Positions 23,340 through 35,555 of a stretch of DNA of 64,000 bases are shown here, in pieces. Each line of letters starts with the position of its first letter. Positions within the stretch are counted from its first letter, which is position 1. The stretch spans positions 9,858,001 through 9,922,000 of the forward strand of contig NC_079887.1 in the NCBI RefSeq assembly GCF_029227915.1, given 5' to 3'. The stretch comes from Hydractinia symbiolongicarpus (lineage: Eukaryota; Cnidaria; Hydrozoa; Anthoathecata; Hydractiniidae). Made by a program: the position numbers and the translations under genes. Below the pieces are notes generated by a model. It was not told the DNA's origin. It saw only the letters and a list, made by a program, of their open reading frames with translations, and did no database searches.

Positions 23340-24345
23340 ATCGTGGGATTCTGTTTGAAAAACTTTACAACCTAAACTTTTTTCGCGATTCACTTAAATA
23401 TTGAGTAGTTACCTCAACAAACGATATCAATATGTGCAGATTGATGACCAGAAATCATCTTGTCAAAAAATGAACTTTGGTGTACCACAGGGAAGCATTA
23501 TAGGCCCTGTGCTGTTCAATCTTTATGTTGTTGAATTCTTCGGTCATATCTCCGCAAATTCATACAATACGCTGATGATACCACTATCTATCGACATTGC
23601 GAAATCAAAGATATTAAGCAAGAAATGGAAAATGATCTTGACGAATTACTCTCATGGTCTCGAAGTAACAATCTTCTCTTTAACTGTGAGAAGCTTCAAT
23701 TAAAAATCTTTATTTCTCAACGTCTATCGAAACAACTTGAAAATATCGAAAATACTTGCTTTGTTGTTCTGAAAACTCTATAGAGAAAAAAGAGAAGGTG
23801 AAAGTTCTTGGAATTCTATACGATGACAATCTAAGATGGAATGAACAAGTTAGCAATATCATCAAGTCCGCCTATGAAACCCTGCGCGCATTACAAAAAT
23901 TCCGCAAATTTACTCCTTTTCACATGAGAAAATCCTCGGCAGAAGCTCTAATTTTATCAAAATTGAACTATGGCAATGTAGTATTTGCTCAGATACCACA
24001 TTATCTGCAGCAACGATTACAAAAGATACAGAATGTAACTGCTGGGTACGTGCTGTCCAGATATGCTACTCTTGTGGACATACCCAAACTGAAATGGCTC
24101 CCTCTAAACGAATTGATTGACTGGAATACGGTAAAACTTGTTCATAAATCGAAATTCGACCCAGAATGTGCAGCCTACTTAAAGGTTGAATTTCACGAGC
24201 CCAGAAGAAATTTGCGATGATCTTCTCGAGAACCAACTGTTAGCATTGGAGAAAGCAAAACGTTTCAAGATCAAGCAAGAATATTTGATGCACGGCCTGA
24301 AAACCTTCGAAAAACACAAAGCTACAAACTTTTTTCTAAAGATTT
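23340..24345 (+). mobile_element. Non-LTR retrotransposon reverse transcriptase remnant (CR1/jockey type)
   Basis: Plus-strand frames give the reverse transcriptase core word FGVPQGSIIGPVLFNLY at about 23482-23532. After a frameshift, near 23590, comes the region that should hold the catalytic FADD box, here damaged. The connection domain follows (KVKVLGILYDDNLRWNEQV at about 23797, SKLNYGNVVFAQIPHYLQQR at about 23957). The tail (about 24115-24340) runs into the usual C-terminal region. At least two frameshifts make it non-functional. The endonuclease part is absent, a 5' truncation typical of LINEs. Confidence 0.8.
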
Positions 24346-24349
24346 AAAA

Positions 24350-27300
24350 GTTATTTTAAGTTATATAAAAATTTTGGAAAACTTTGTTTTCTTCTTTCTT
24401 TAAAGGGCAACTTGATTTCTCTTGATTCCCATATAGCTTTAAATTTTATATGTATTATATATTATATATTAATAAATTTTCATTTGTATTTTTAAGTTAT
24501 AGGGAGAAGAGCCATATTTAACTCAATTCATTGATAAATCAAGAAATAAACAATATTTTTTCAACTCTTTCTTTTTGCTTAAAAAACGGGGCTCTGTGAT
24601 AAAGCATGTTTGTGCCTTCTTTTTGCTCTGACTTTTTTGTATATATTTAAAGAAATTTGAATCTATAACATTTATATAACGGCGAAATATATATCTTATC
24701 TATCTTCGAACTTCAGTACTTTTTTTGTGATCGAGTTTTATCCGATCAATGATCACATGTACATCTCCAAAAAATAAAATAAAATATAAGTTCTTTACTG
24801 CTCTGCGGCGACAAAAAACGACATTCGCCGATCTGGAACCTTAGTAAGAATGTTGCGATGACATTCCGATGTCAGAAATGATATGATTGGGTCACTGGGT
24901 ACGAGGATTTAATCTCCTATGTGGATCCATTCTCCTCTGGTTAATCAATTACTTAATCAATTAATTAATTTAACTACTTTACTTTGATCAATAAATCTTC
25001 AAATCCTCGAATTCTTATTTTTAAAGGTTTTTTCATGAAATTCTTGATGAAATATATTTCTTGTTGGGTTTTTGTCAAAGGGAATGAGAAACTGAAATAA
25101 TAATTAAAAATTGAACTAGTTTCCGCTAATTTTTTCTCACTTGGTAAAAACCACGAAGTTAGACTCCAATGATTTGAAAATATTTTGACAACTGTGAAAG
25201 TTAAGTGGAAATTAAATAAGCTAAAAAATAAAACAAAAAGCTAACCTTGATCCCAGAACCTGTCTTCTGTTTCTGCATATCGGACGGGGAGTAACGCAAC
25301 GCCGATGAGAGACAATAAGCCCGAGTGACGAGGTTGACAAAAAGCAAGTACAACATCAACATTTTGCGCCCAGTCGTAAAAACCCAATCACTTTTATCGC
25401 AAATACCAAAACATTTGGCTATTATTCTTTTACATGCTAATGCAAAACATGACTGATGTAAACAGAAGATATTTTTGTTGCAAAATTTGAGTCAGTTTTT
25501 ATATGACGCAGATATAAACAACAATGTAAGATACCTAGGAAAAACATGTGACAGCACCATCATCGCTTAAATACATCTTGATAATTTACCCTTTATTTAT
25601 AAGGTTGTTGTTTTACACCTTCACTGAATTGTGTATTACTTCGTTCTTTACTCAAATTACCTGATTAACCAAAAGTTGATCTCTATATTCCTGATATCTT
25701 TTTAACTAAAAATTCTAACATTCTCAAATTTTCTTCCCTACTTTTTTCTTACAGTTTCAGCTGTGAACTAGCTGACTGTATAAGGAAAAAGAAGAACTGC
25801 AATAGACATAAAGAAATAAGAAACAAAGGATGAAATAAATAAAAGCTGAAGATAAAAACTTTTGACATTGAAAACCTAAAGTTTACAAATCCTGACTATT
25901 TCCTGACATTTTATAAAAAGATTCAATTTCCTGAATTTTTGCCTATATTTTAAAAATTCCTGACAGAGATTTATACTTTCACATCATAATAGTTAGAATT
26001 TCAAAACAAAAACGACGCCATTCACGTTGTTGCTAGAAAAAAGCACTCAATCGTTCCAGATCTACAAATGCAAAATCGCAAAAGCGTTTTTGTGATTTTG
26101 CATTTGTAAATCTAAAGTCACGGCGCTGATTGGACGCAAAGGCTACCGTATGGAGGCAGGCACTAAATTAAGATTCTGACTTTCCAGGTAATAATATTAG
26201 TCAAAAACAACAACAAATAATTTGTATGGTTAATCACACTTCAAATAAATAGTTGCGCATATGTATAATTAAGAAACGTCCAGATTGAAAATATACTTTA
26301 TATGTGTCTTAAAAAAATCATTATGTCGATACAGGCATCTGCCACCCTCGTTCCCAAGGTTTTTTGACTTCTTGGATGAGAGATGTCGTCTTCTCAAATC
26401 AAAAAGACAAAAGAACAGGGGACGAGGGTGGGGCATCTGCCAGAATCTTTGGTTGGATTTTCCTGACTCTTTCTCGAGATTTACAACCAATCGTGCTATA
26501 ATGCGAGTTGAGATTGGTCGTATTAGTTATGATAAAGTTTTCCTGATTTCTCAAAAATTTTAGAAATTTAGCCTGACTTTTTCCTCATCTGGCAGACACA
26601 ATTAATGTTTTACAAGTTCAGTAACAACGCTAAGCTTATATATTTAAGCTTGTCACGTGACACATTGTGAAATACAATATTATTAAATGATTTTTACCTA
26701 TAAAATTTTCAATAAATAAATTAAACTTTAAAGCATTATGAGCAAATCGAATAGCGATTAAGTTTCCAATGTGTTTTAATATTTTTCTTGTATTAAATTT
26801 AACTTTCTGTTACAAAGAGATACGGAACCAGAAAGCTTCAGTTTACCTAGGAGCAGTTACTGCATCTCCCCTATTGTGATTGGTAAAAACTAAAAACATT
26901 CATAAACATTCTCCATAAAAGCGGAAACGTTAGAATTTAAAACTTCATATTCAAACTACATAAAACCAACAATAAAATAGAATTCGCTTTATATCCCCAA
27001 ATTCACCAAAAATGATTTACCCCAACTAGAAATCTACAAAACTACAAATAAAATTCAATAACCCATCTTACAATTGTACAAACATCGCGTAACACTTGAA
27101 ATTCTTATTCCTTGTCAAATTTCGGGTGAAATAACGTGTAACGTATATAATGAAATAACGAGGAGATACAAAACAAGCTTTCATTCTTGACTTTAATGAC
27201 TTACACTAAAAAACGATTTAGGCGGTATGGTTATTCAACATTGAAATTTTAAACCCATGACACTTCGTCTGCCTGACTCTGGTTACTTTGTTTCTGCGCT

Positions 27301-27667
27301 AATAACTGTTAATGGTGAATAGCATTTTGAATTGACATTAAATTCCAGGTTGAGCAAGTCTAATAGTACTAATAGCCTTGTGGACTTTTAAAATTTGAAG
27401 AAGTTTTAGAGGTGAAAATGTTAAGGTATTTTATTTACTGTCGGCTTATAAAGAGAAATGCGCACATTGTTTATACTAAATAAATGTTTTGTAAAGTTGA
27501 CGTTATGCCTTATTGAAAAATTGCGATGCTTACAGCGATGCTAATAAAAAGAGTATATACCAAAAGTATCATACTTAACTACCAAATATTGTAAATAGTT
27601 GAGCTGTCATATGGACATTTACACACAAACACTTGAGTGCATATAGTTATATTTTTGTATTCATATA
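24350..27667. other. Intergenic, repeat-bearing, no gene seen
   Basis: AT-rich, without recognisable coding exons. It holds two small inverted-repeat elements of the acctcgttcccagg family (about 25243-25352 and 26335-26441). The right end (from about 27430 to 27667) is probably the 3' UTR of the minus-strand Flower gene, with a ttttatt word near 27430 that reads as aataaaa on the minus strand. Confidence 0.55.
26335..26441. mobile_element. Short inverted-repeat element (acctcgttcccagg family)
   Basis: Left arm gcatctgccaccctcgttcc (26336) pairs with the right arm ending gacgagggtggggcatctgc (26421-26440). Arms extend about 35 bp with mismatches (ttttttgacttct against caaaaagacaaaag). The core is about 30 bp. 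Non-coding MITE-like fold-back. Confidence 0.65.
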
Positions 27668-30600
27668 TTAGTACGTGTTTAAATTGTTTGGTTCTCCTGA
27701 GTCTGTCATAAGTTTTGTTTTCATTTCCACATCATCTGATTTCGCCGGAGATGCAGCCTTTACGCCCCCACCCCTACAAAAAATGTTTTATTAAAAGTAA
27801 AAAAAAAAAAGTAGAACAAACTTGAAAAAATAAAATTATTTTAACTATAATAGAAAATTTTTCTGTTACTCACTTCCTGCCAATTGCAAGCACTCCATAC
27901 AGTGCGGCTAAAACTAAGATGGCGCCACTGCCAATGAAAGTAGATAATTCGTTACATAGAAGGAATGGTGGAATTCCTCCTCTAAAAAAAGATTTTGTAA
28001 ACAAACATACAAATAAAAAACAAGTAAATAAGCAAACAAGCAAAAAAGTATTCACAACAAACAAAAAACAAATCTTACACACAAAAAACAAACAAACAAA
28101 CCTTTAGAGCAAACCCTGCAAACAACAAGCCAATAAGTAAATAAACAAAGTTATACTCACACCAAATAAAATGTTGCTCTTAACCAAAATTTAAAATATT
28201 TTTCCACCCAATCACTAATTTTGATAAGGATGTCAAATTTTGAACAAAGAAATGGAGTTTCTAATGGTAGGATGATTAATCCAACGCATCTAAAAAGGAA
28301 CATGACTCTGTTTGTTAAAATTGTTACGAAAATATTTAACTTGACATTTTTTGAATGTTCACATCCTTTTCTATGTTTGTGACCATATCTAAGGTATGAC
28401 TTACAAATCAAAAAGTGTACACTAAACATATAAATGACATTGAGATTTTACCCCCTATTTATGGCAGGGTTGAAAAGATAAATAAAAAAAAATGCAAGTA
28501 TCAGTAATCCCTGAAATCACTTACACCTGCGCCCCCATGAATTGTGTGGAAAACAAAATTTTTTTTTAGGTGTGAAATAGCTAAAATTTGTGGGATTTAA
28601 CTTCCTTTATTCCTAACAATAAAAGTTGTATAAGTTGTTTTAAGTTTATCAGAAAATGTTTATAAAGAATAAGTTAAAAAACCAATTTGATTTTAGACTT
28701 AGCATTATAGCCAGAAGTTCCTGAATATGAAATCCCTGTTTCATAACAGCAAATATTAACATAGTTATTAACGTTTGTTTCAGGAACAATAAATTGATAA
28801 AAAACTAACAAGTGCAGAATTTTGAAATTGATAAAAAATGCTCTAAACTCCTTTTTTATAAGTTATGTATTTTGCTTTGATAATGATGTTTTAGGAACTT
28901 TCTGAGCAATTTTGCATATTTTTTTATTTCCAGGACACAAAATTGATAAAAATATAACACTCTAAAGCTACAAAATTGTTAGGTTTTATCAGCTTGTGAC
29001 CCCAAAAATAAAAGAGACAGATAACTATTTTTTTGTAATTATTTTATAGCATAAATGTAATATTTCTTAACAAATCTGAATCAGGATATTTTTCTTTGCA
29101 AATACTCCACTTCTAGGTATTTTTTTTTATCAAATCCTGTCCATTTCATGTATACATAGTAAAAAAGTCCAGAAGCATTTTAACATAGTAAACATAGTAT
29201 GGTAAACACACATAGTAAACATTGTCAACCATATAGGCAGTAACCATTTATATACTCAATACTCAATAAGTCTAACATAACAGTCTAAAACACTTAAAAA
29301 GGCAATAATAAAGTAGAGTTTGGTTATGTAAATTTTTTAAGATTTTATCATTTTATTACCCCTAAAATTGTTTTTAGGCATTATTAAATAAGACTTGATA
29401 TGATTTTAATGTTCTTTACAAAATACAGGGCATTTATCTAATTGAAAATATGACAATTCATTATTTCATTATGACATTTTCGTTTGTTAAAAATTTATCA
29501 GCATATTGTTCAAATGCTAAATTTGTGTCCAAAAATTTTTTTTTAATAAACATACCATTAAAGAGTGCTTTAAATAGAATAAGGAGATTGATAACACAAG
29601 GAAAACCAAAGAAATGATAAATTACTAACAATGTTACTTTTTATCAAAATCATGTCCTGCAACAGTTTTTTTGGTATTTTGACCAACTTAGCATTTAAAG
29701 AAGAAGCATACGCAGCATCCCTGAAAATTTTAGCAACCTAGGCGGACTTATAAACAAATTATGAGGAAATTTTGCTTTTTTGCAATGTCCAAATCAGTGT
29801 CTGATATTTATGAACTTGTCCATATATGTGATTGGTGTTAACTTACATTTGCACGATTCCAGCAATTAAACAACTTGATGTAATTGTTATCAAAACAAAT
29901 AAACCAGTGGATACTGAACCTGTATATAAAACATATTGTATAGAAACAGGATTGTATAGAAACAAAATATATGGAATCAACATGTTTACATTTGCATTGT
30001 AAAGTTCTAGTTGTTCCAGATTGCCTTATGTTCAAATAAATGATATTATATATATAGTTTACATGCAGAGTCATCACACAAGTAATGCAGTGCAAAGATA
30101 TTAGAAAAAATTAAGGAAGGCGAATTCAGGACAACCTAAAAAATATCATACATCTTCAGTTTTTAATTTGTCTCAATAAATTATATCAGTGTTTTGCACA
30201 TGTGTAAAGGTTGAGAAAAAGGGCAAGAGGGTCTAAAGCTTTATAGCCGATGGTTGTAGCCAAACGTATATCCTGCAAACAAGTAGTCAAAGAGTTAATA
30301 TCATATAGTGCTGAAAAATCGATTTCAATATATATCACTCCTTATTAAGATAGAAGAGGAAAAGTGTTTTTCTACTAGAAGGGACATGGTAGGCTATGAA
30401 AAAAATATGAATAAAGCAATGTGTAATTTATAGCATCACACATTGCTTCCTTGTCTATGTAATAGCCCAACTATTTTAATAAGCTATGATTGGACGGATA
30501 TGGAGACAGATTTCAATAGCATTCAAAGCAAAACAAAAAATGGTATCAAGATTTTTTGGGGGCACTTCATTGACACACATGACTTCTTTCTGTTTTTTGT

Positions 30601-31194
30601 TGACACACTGACCCAGATTAAGTGAAGGAGATGAAGAGCGACTCCATGTAACGGACAATACTAATTGGAGAAATCAGTCTCACTTTAGAGGAAATTTTTC
30701 TTTTGCAATAAACTTTAGGATAATGTGTTTTAGGCTGTATAATGTTTTTGATTAGGTTTTTTAATAGACCACACTTTTAACCATTTACATATTACATGTC
30801 TTATTATTCATGGAATCGCTCTGAACATGGGTTTGACGGTTTTATTATTTTAAAAGATATTGGTTATTCCTAATGTTATGGCCTTTGGTTAACACTTCAC
30901 GTCTTTGGATAATGGGTCTAATTTCGTCTATAATTGGCTTTAACAGCATCATGCGTTTGTAAGAACAGCTAGGTTTATTATATAATTGGCTCGAGCCATT
31001 TTTGCTATTGACTTTGAGATATAGTGCTCCTCTATATATATTTGTAACCTAAGTACCAAATAAAGTTATGCTATAATATAATAACCAATATATAGCTTAC
31101 ATAGCGCTGCAACTGCTCCCCATACTCGAATCAAAAATCTGAAAATCCTAGGAGCTTCTTCTGATTTCTTTTCGCCTTCCTGAGATTTCGCCAT
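27668..31194 (-). CDS. CACFD1: Flower/CACFD1 homologue (four-pass membrane protein)
   Basis: Five minus-strand exons in consistent phase: 31194-31101, 29919-29847, 28289-28161, 27981-27874, 27773-27668, coding for 169 residues (human CACFD1 is about 172). A charged cytosolic N-terminus is followed by four hydrophobic segments. The family region GLIILPLETPFLC (59-71) keeps the acidic residue E66 that in Flower proteins has been linked to cation passage. Then come YFKFWLRATFY and, before the tail, FIGSGAILVLAALYGVLAIG. The tail is soluble and Ser/Asp-rich. Flower proteins sit in vesicle and plasma membranes and are implicated in calcium-linked endocytosis and cell fitness comparison. Channel activity here is inferred only. 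Divergent with MFSD13A, 872 bp apart. Confidence 0.9.
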
Positions 31195-32066
31195 TTTAAA
31201 ATTGCTAATTAAAACAAAAATTAGTACATTACCAGATACTATCAAACACACTAGTTATGTTAGCTTGCTACTGAAAATTTCCTTTCAACTAATTGCTGAT
31301 GATTTACATAACAAAATCATGGAAGATGATTTGTTTTTGTTTTGATCTTTTCTTCTACATCTGTTCAAGTAGCCTCGTATCAATATTTACCGTCATGAAA
31401 TACATACAGAATAAACTCCAGACCACAGACCCCGATGGATATTTATTTTTGCACAAATTTTATTTCTCTTGAAAAATATTTTATCACTTTCTGTTGTTGT
31501 TGTTTTTTTTACTTTTTATTTATAAAAAAGGAAACAATTTTATTTATAAAAAAGGAAACGGAAAACTGTATGACTTGACAAACGTGAAGCGTGTATGAGT
31601 TCTACCCGGTTTGCCAATCCAGCATCGAAAAGGACCGAGAAAATGACGTCAATGTTCACGTCGGGAGAGGAAGAAAGAACAAGCGAAAACGTTTTTTTCT
31701 ATGTTTTTATATCAATTACGATTTGATAAATTTGCTTTGTATTCATATTCGAATTATTTTGACACTTTACCGTTGCGGGGCAACATTTCATTTTGCATTA
31801 TGGAATATGAACACGTTTAAAAAGCAAGGTGTTTTTCAAAGAGAATAGTTTTTGTCTTGTTTTGTAGAAAGAAATGGACATTAGCTAGCCAGCCAGCTAG
31901 CTAGATATATGTAGCTAGCTAAGTATTATACATGCTATAGTTGATTATTTAAGTCAGAGAAGGTATTAACTTCCGTTTCTTTTTTAGAAATTCAAATATA
32001 TCAGCTAGCTATACAGAGCTTTTACTGGTTTGTGTTAACCCTGTCTCTGGTGTCTGGTTCCACGAT
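31195..32066. promoter_or_regulatory. Putative shared divergent promoter region
   Basis: The 872 bp between the start codons of the minus-strand Flower homologue and the plus-strand MFSD13A homologue. Both 5' UTRs and promoters must lie here unless either gene has a distant non-coding exon. It contains an agctagc-rich tract at 31880-31920 and the exon-like acceptor tttcttttttag at about 31976-31987, which may mark a 5' UTR intron of the plus-strand gene. No clear TATA box was chosen. Confidence 0.5.
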
Positions 32067-33542
32067 ATGAAATCACCTATCATTCTTCCTGTTCATATTG
32101 CTTATGGAGCATTGGCCCTTTTTATTGCAATTTTAAACAATGTTTTCCTGTTGTTTTATGTGACAACTTTTGTTAAAGTATATCATATTGATAGTGTATC
32201 ATTTTATGTTGGTGAAACTATTTTTTTAATATGGAATTCAGTAAATGACCCTATATTTGGGTGGCTAAGTGATCGTGATGCATTAAAAAATGATAACCAA
32301 GGCATATGTAATCATGTTGATGCCGTCCTTCGACGTATTGATGCTTTGTCAAAATTTGGACCTTTGTTTGCGCTATCCTTTCTACTGTTCTGGTTTAAAT
32401 TTTTACCAGTGGGTATTCAATTTTCCATTGCCTTATGTCTGTATGATAGTTTTTTGACAATGGTTGATCTCCATCATCAGGCTTTGTTGGCTGATTTATC
32501 AATCAAAGCAGAAGATCGTGTAAAATTAAATTATTCTTGTTCTCTGCTCAGTGCTGCTGGTTCTCTATCGGTATTTGTGTCGTTTGCACTATGGGATGCT
32601 GAAGATATGTTTAAGTTTCAATTACTTTGTATATTTCTTGCAAGCTTTGTTTGTATTGGCTTTTGGATTTGCTGTGACTCAATGAAATCATTTTATCAGC
32701 AAAATATGTCAAAAAAAGATTCATACAACAACCATAAACAGGTTAATGGTAGTGTTTCTTTGATTAAAAACTATACATATCAAATTCTACGACACAAAAA
32801 CTTTTTGATATTTTCATGCATGAATCTTGTGCAAGTGTTTCACTGTCATTTTAACAGTAACTTTTTTCCACTTTTTATTCAATATTTATTGGGACATACA
32901 CTCAGTCCTTCTGCTGGAGCAATTTTGATTGGTTTATCATTCCTTGTGCCACACTTGAACAATTTGTATTTTCTGCAATTATGTAGCAAACATGGCACAT
33001 ATCTAATCATCAAAACCTTGTTTTTTATCAAGCTAATTTTACCAATATTGATGTGGATGTTTGGTATGAATTATTGGTACATATTATGTGTATTCATTCT
33101 AAGTAACAGAGTGTTTACTGAAGGTACATGTAAGTTGCTGAATTTGGTCATATCAGATTTAGTTGATGAAGATTTTGTGAAGTTTAAAAGGAAATCACCT
33201 GTGTCTGCTTTGGTGTTTGGGACATCAGCATTACTTTCGAAACCGGGACAGACATTTGCTCCATTGATTGGCTCTTACTTGTTTTATGTAAAAAGTAATA
33301 AATCATTCTTCTTCAGTGATGGAACAGTTACAGCATTAAATTCAGAACACAACTTTCAAAACAGTGAATCAGAGTTGTTAAAGGACGCATGTTTTAGTAT
33401 ACTTGTTCTTGTTCCAATTGGATGTGCAATTTTACAATTGTTTATATGGAATTTTTATTCACTAAAGGGAAAATATTTAAACCAAATTAAAAATGACCGT
33501 TTAAATCAAGAGTACAATTACTCAAGTTTAGACATTGTGTAG
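32067..33542 (+). CDS. MFSD13A: MFSD13A/TMEM180 homologue, major facilitator-like membrane protein
   Basis: A 491-residue intronless frame with 11-12 hydrophobic segments. It carries the words I associate with vertebrate TMEM180: VGETIFLIWNSVNDPIFGWL (about 49-68), TMVDLHHQALLADLS, CSLLSAAGSLSVF, QVFHCHFNSNFFPLF, PHLNNLYFLQLC, SNRVFTEGTCKLL and DLVDEDFVKFKRK. Length is close to the human protein (about 517). The fold is that of the GPH-like branch of major facilitators, but no substrate is established for this family. The initiator is supported by the match running from the first transmembrane helix. A 5' non-coding exon may exist upstream. Confidence 0.93.
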   Translation: MKSPIILPVHIAYGALALFIAILNNVFLLFYVTTFVKVYHIDSVSFYVGETIFLIWNSVNDPIFGWLSDRDALKNDNQGICNHVDAVLRRIDALSKFGPLFALSFLLFWFKFLPVGIQFSIALCLYDSFLTMVDLHHQALLADLSIKAEDRVKLNYSCSLLSAAGSLSVFVSFALWDAEDMFKFQLLCIFLASFVCIGFWICCDSMKSFYQQNMSKKDSYNNHKQVNGSVSLIKNYTYQILRHKNFLIFSCMNLVQVFHCHFNSNFFPLFIQYLLGHTLSPSAGAILIGLSFLVPHLNNLYFLQLCSKHGTYLIIKTLFFIKLILPILMWMFGMNYWYILCVFILSNRVFTEGTCKLLNLVISDLVDEDFVKFKRKSPVSALVFGTSALLSKPGQTFAPLIGSYLFYVKSNKSFFFSDGTVTALNSEHNFQNSESELLKDACFSILVLVPIGCAILQLFIWNFYSLKGKYLNQIKNDRLNQEYNYSSLDIV

Positions 33543-35555
33543 GATGTTGATTTTTTTTGCACTTGCAAGACTAAAATAAGTTGTTGTGTATATATATACA
33601 AACATTTTTGTAAGCATGTTGTTTTGTTTTAAATACAGCTGGAATCTGAAACTACTTATTCTAAGCACAAGCTATAAGGCTAAAATGTGTATGCCTAATT
33701 TTTTTCTATCTTTAACCTTCATTAAATGATATGCTTGTAAAAATATATATAAAGATACATATAGCCTGATACAATTATATATTTATTTTATATATAATAT
33801 TACATATATTTAGCTTAGGTATATAATAATATTAGTCTTAAATATTTTCAACTTCTTTAGATAGATGTTTTTATGAAAGTTCATAGTCTATAGTTTTCAT
33901 AGTTTTCCCTTCTCGAAGATCATGCCAAAATCGTTTGATTTAGCATATGAAATATACAAATTCTAAAAAGAAATACAAAAGAAAAAATACAAAGGAAATA
34001 CAAAGGAAAAAGAATTGTTGAACTTATTTTGACAATTTAGGACTCTATGTTTGCAAAATAACGCTTTTTCTTGTAATCAACCTTCTTTTTAGGCCTCGCA
34101 AAAATACGTTCTCAAAAATTTCTTTTTTAAAAAATTCTTTTCTGAAGGTCTTGTTTTTCTTTTAACTAACAAAAATAATTATCAACATACCAGAAAAATC
34201 TGTTAAAAGACCCATTTGTGAAAGCTAAATACCCTTGCAATTAATTTTTTTTAATTTATATGGTAGTTGAAGGAGATGATGCAGGCATTGATCTTCTAAA
34301 TTTATTTTCCTAATATTTAAAAAATTATTTTAAACCTTATAATGAACAATGTATTTTGGTCCATATAAAGTACTATTTTTATTATCTTATAAACACTTTT
34401 TCTGTTGTTACTTTATTACCAGCAACTGTTTAAAAGTATAACAAGGAAAACAACATTACCTTATCCCAGGAAGATACCTTATTCCAGGAGATTTTTAACG
34501 CCCTGGATATTTACATCACACTTAAATAATACGGATTTAATTACCACAATTTTCTAAAATTAGGAAATTTTTGTGGTTGCAGTTGCGTAAATGATTAGAA
34601 TTTGGCAATGTGCTGACACAACCCTGCAGCTCTGTGAATTAGGCATTGCCGACCTGAAAGCTAAGCTATGCTATTGATTCAAGAACAGCTTTTTTATGCT
34701 TCCCTATGTTTCAAGGTCGGCATGCCGACTAAACCACTTTACTCCATTTTAATCTCTTGTGTAGAATATGCATCTTATAAGTTATTTCAGATTTTTCCGT
34801 TTGAAAACAAGTCAAAGTTGTCCATGAATAGGAAGAATAATATGTCTGCAAAAGATATTAGTTGAGGTAAATGTTTAATTTAAATCCCCAGGAGAATATA
34901 TAACGTGCCGAACCCTGAAGTGCTTCTAAATCTGCTTAGCCGACTTCATTTTCGTTGTAGGTCAGCAAGGTTTTGCCAGCCTTCAGCACTTTCATGCCTA
35001 CTTTCAGTACTGTGGATTCACAGGGCTGACCCGATAGTGACAACAGCCCACATTAAATTGAAAATAAAAGACTTAGTTAAGAATGTCATTGAAGACTTTA
35101 AAAAACAGGTTTTTAATCCATGGATTTTTTTACCTCCAACATTAAAGTTAATAGAAAAGTTTAATTGTGAAATTTTTCTTTTTTAATTTTAACTCTATAA
35201 TTAGTAGTAAAAATTGATAGGTTTGATATTTTTCGCAAACGTATAAATGTAAACAACTCAGTCAGACAAATCAAAAATGTTTATAGTTCTTTCTCAATTG
35301 GCTGTTAACAGGTGTTAATGATTGCCGTAAAAAGCCAAATTGGAGATTTCTAACTGCATATTCTCCCTCCATGTCTAGAATACGAATCTAGAGATTTAAG
35401 GTTGATTTGTAATTAGGAGTACTAGTATGTTAATTGTAATTTTCAGCGTCTTTCCTACATATAAAAAACATGTGAGAAACTAAAACTATTTTTTATTCTA
35501 TTCCAGTGTTACTTTTCCCATATTGTTTTGTATATTTTAGTACAATTATTCCAAG
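33543..35555. other. 3' flank of MFSD13A and 5' flank of MIF
   Basis: AT-rich DNA with no recognised gene. Small frames at 34.67-35.19 kb lack domains. The right end should contain the MIF promoter. No convincing repeat was identified. Confidence 0.5.
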
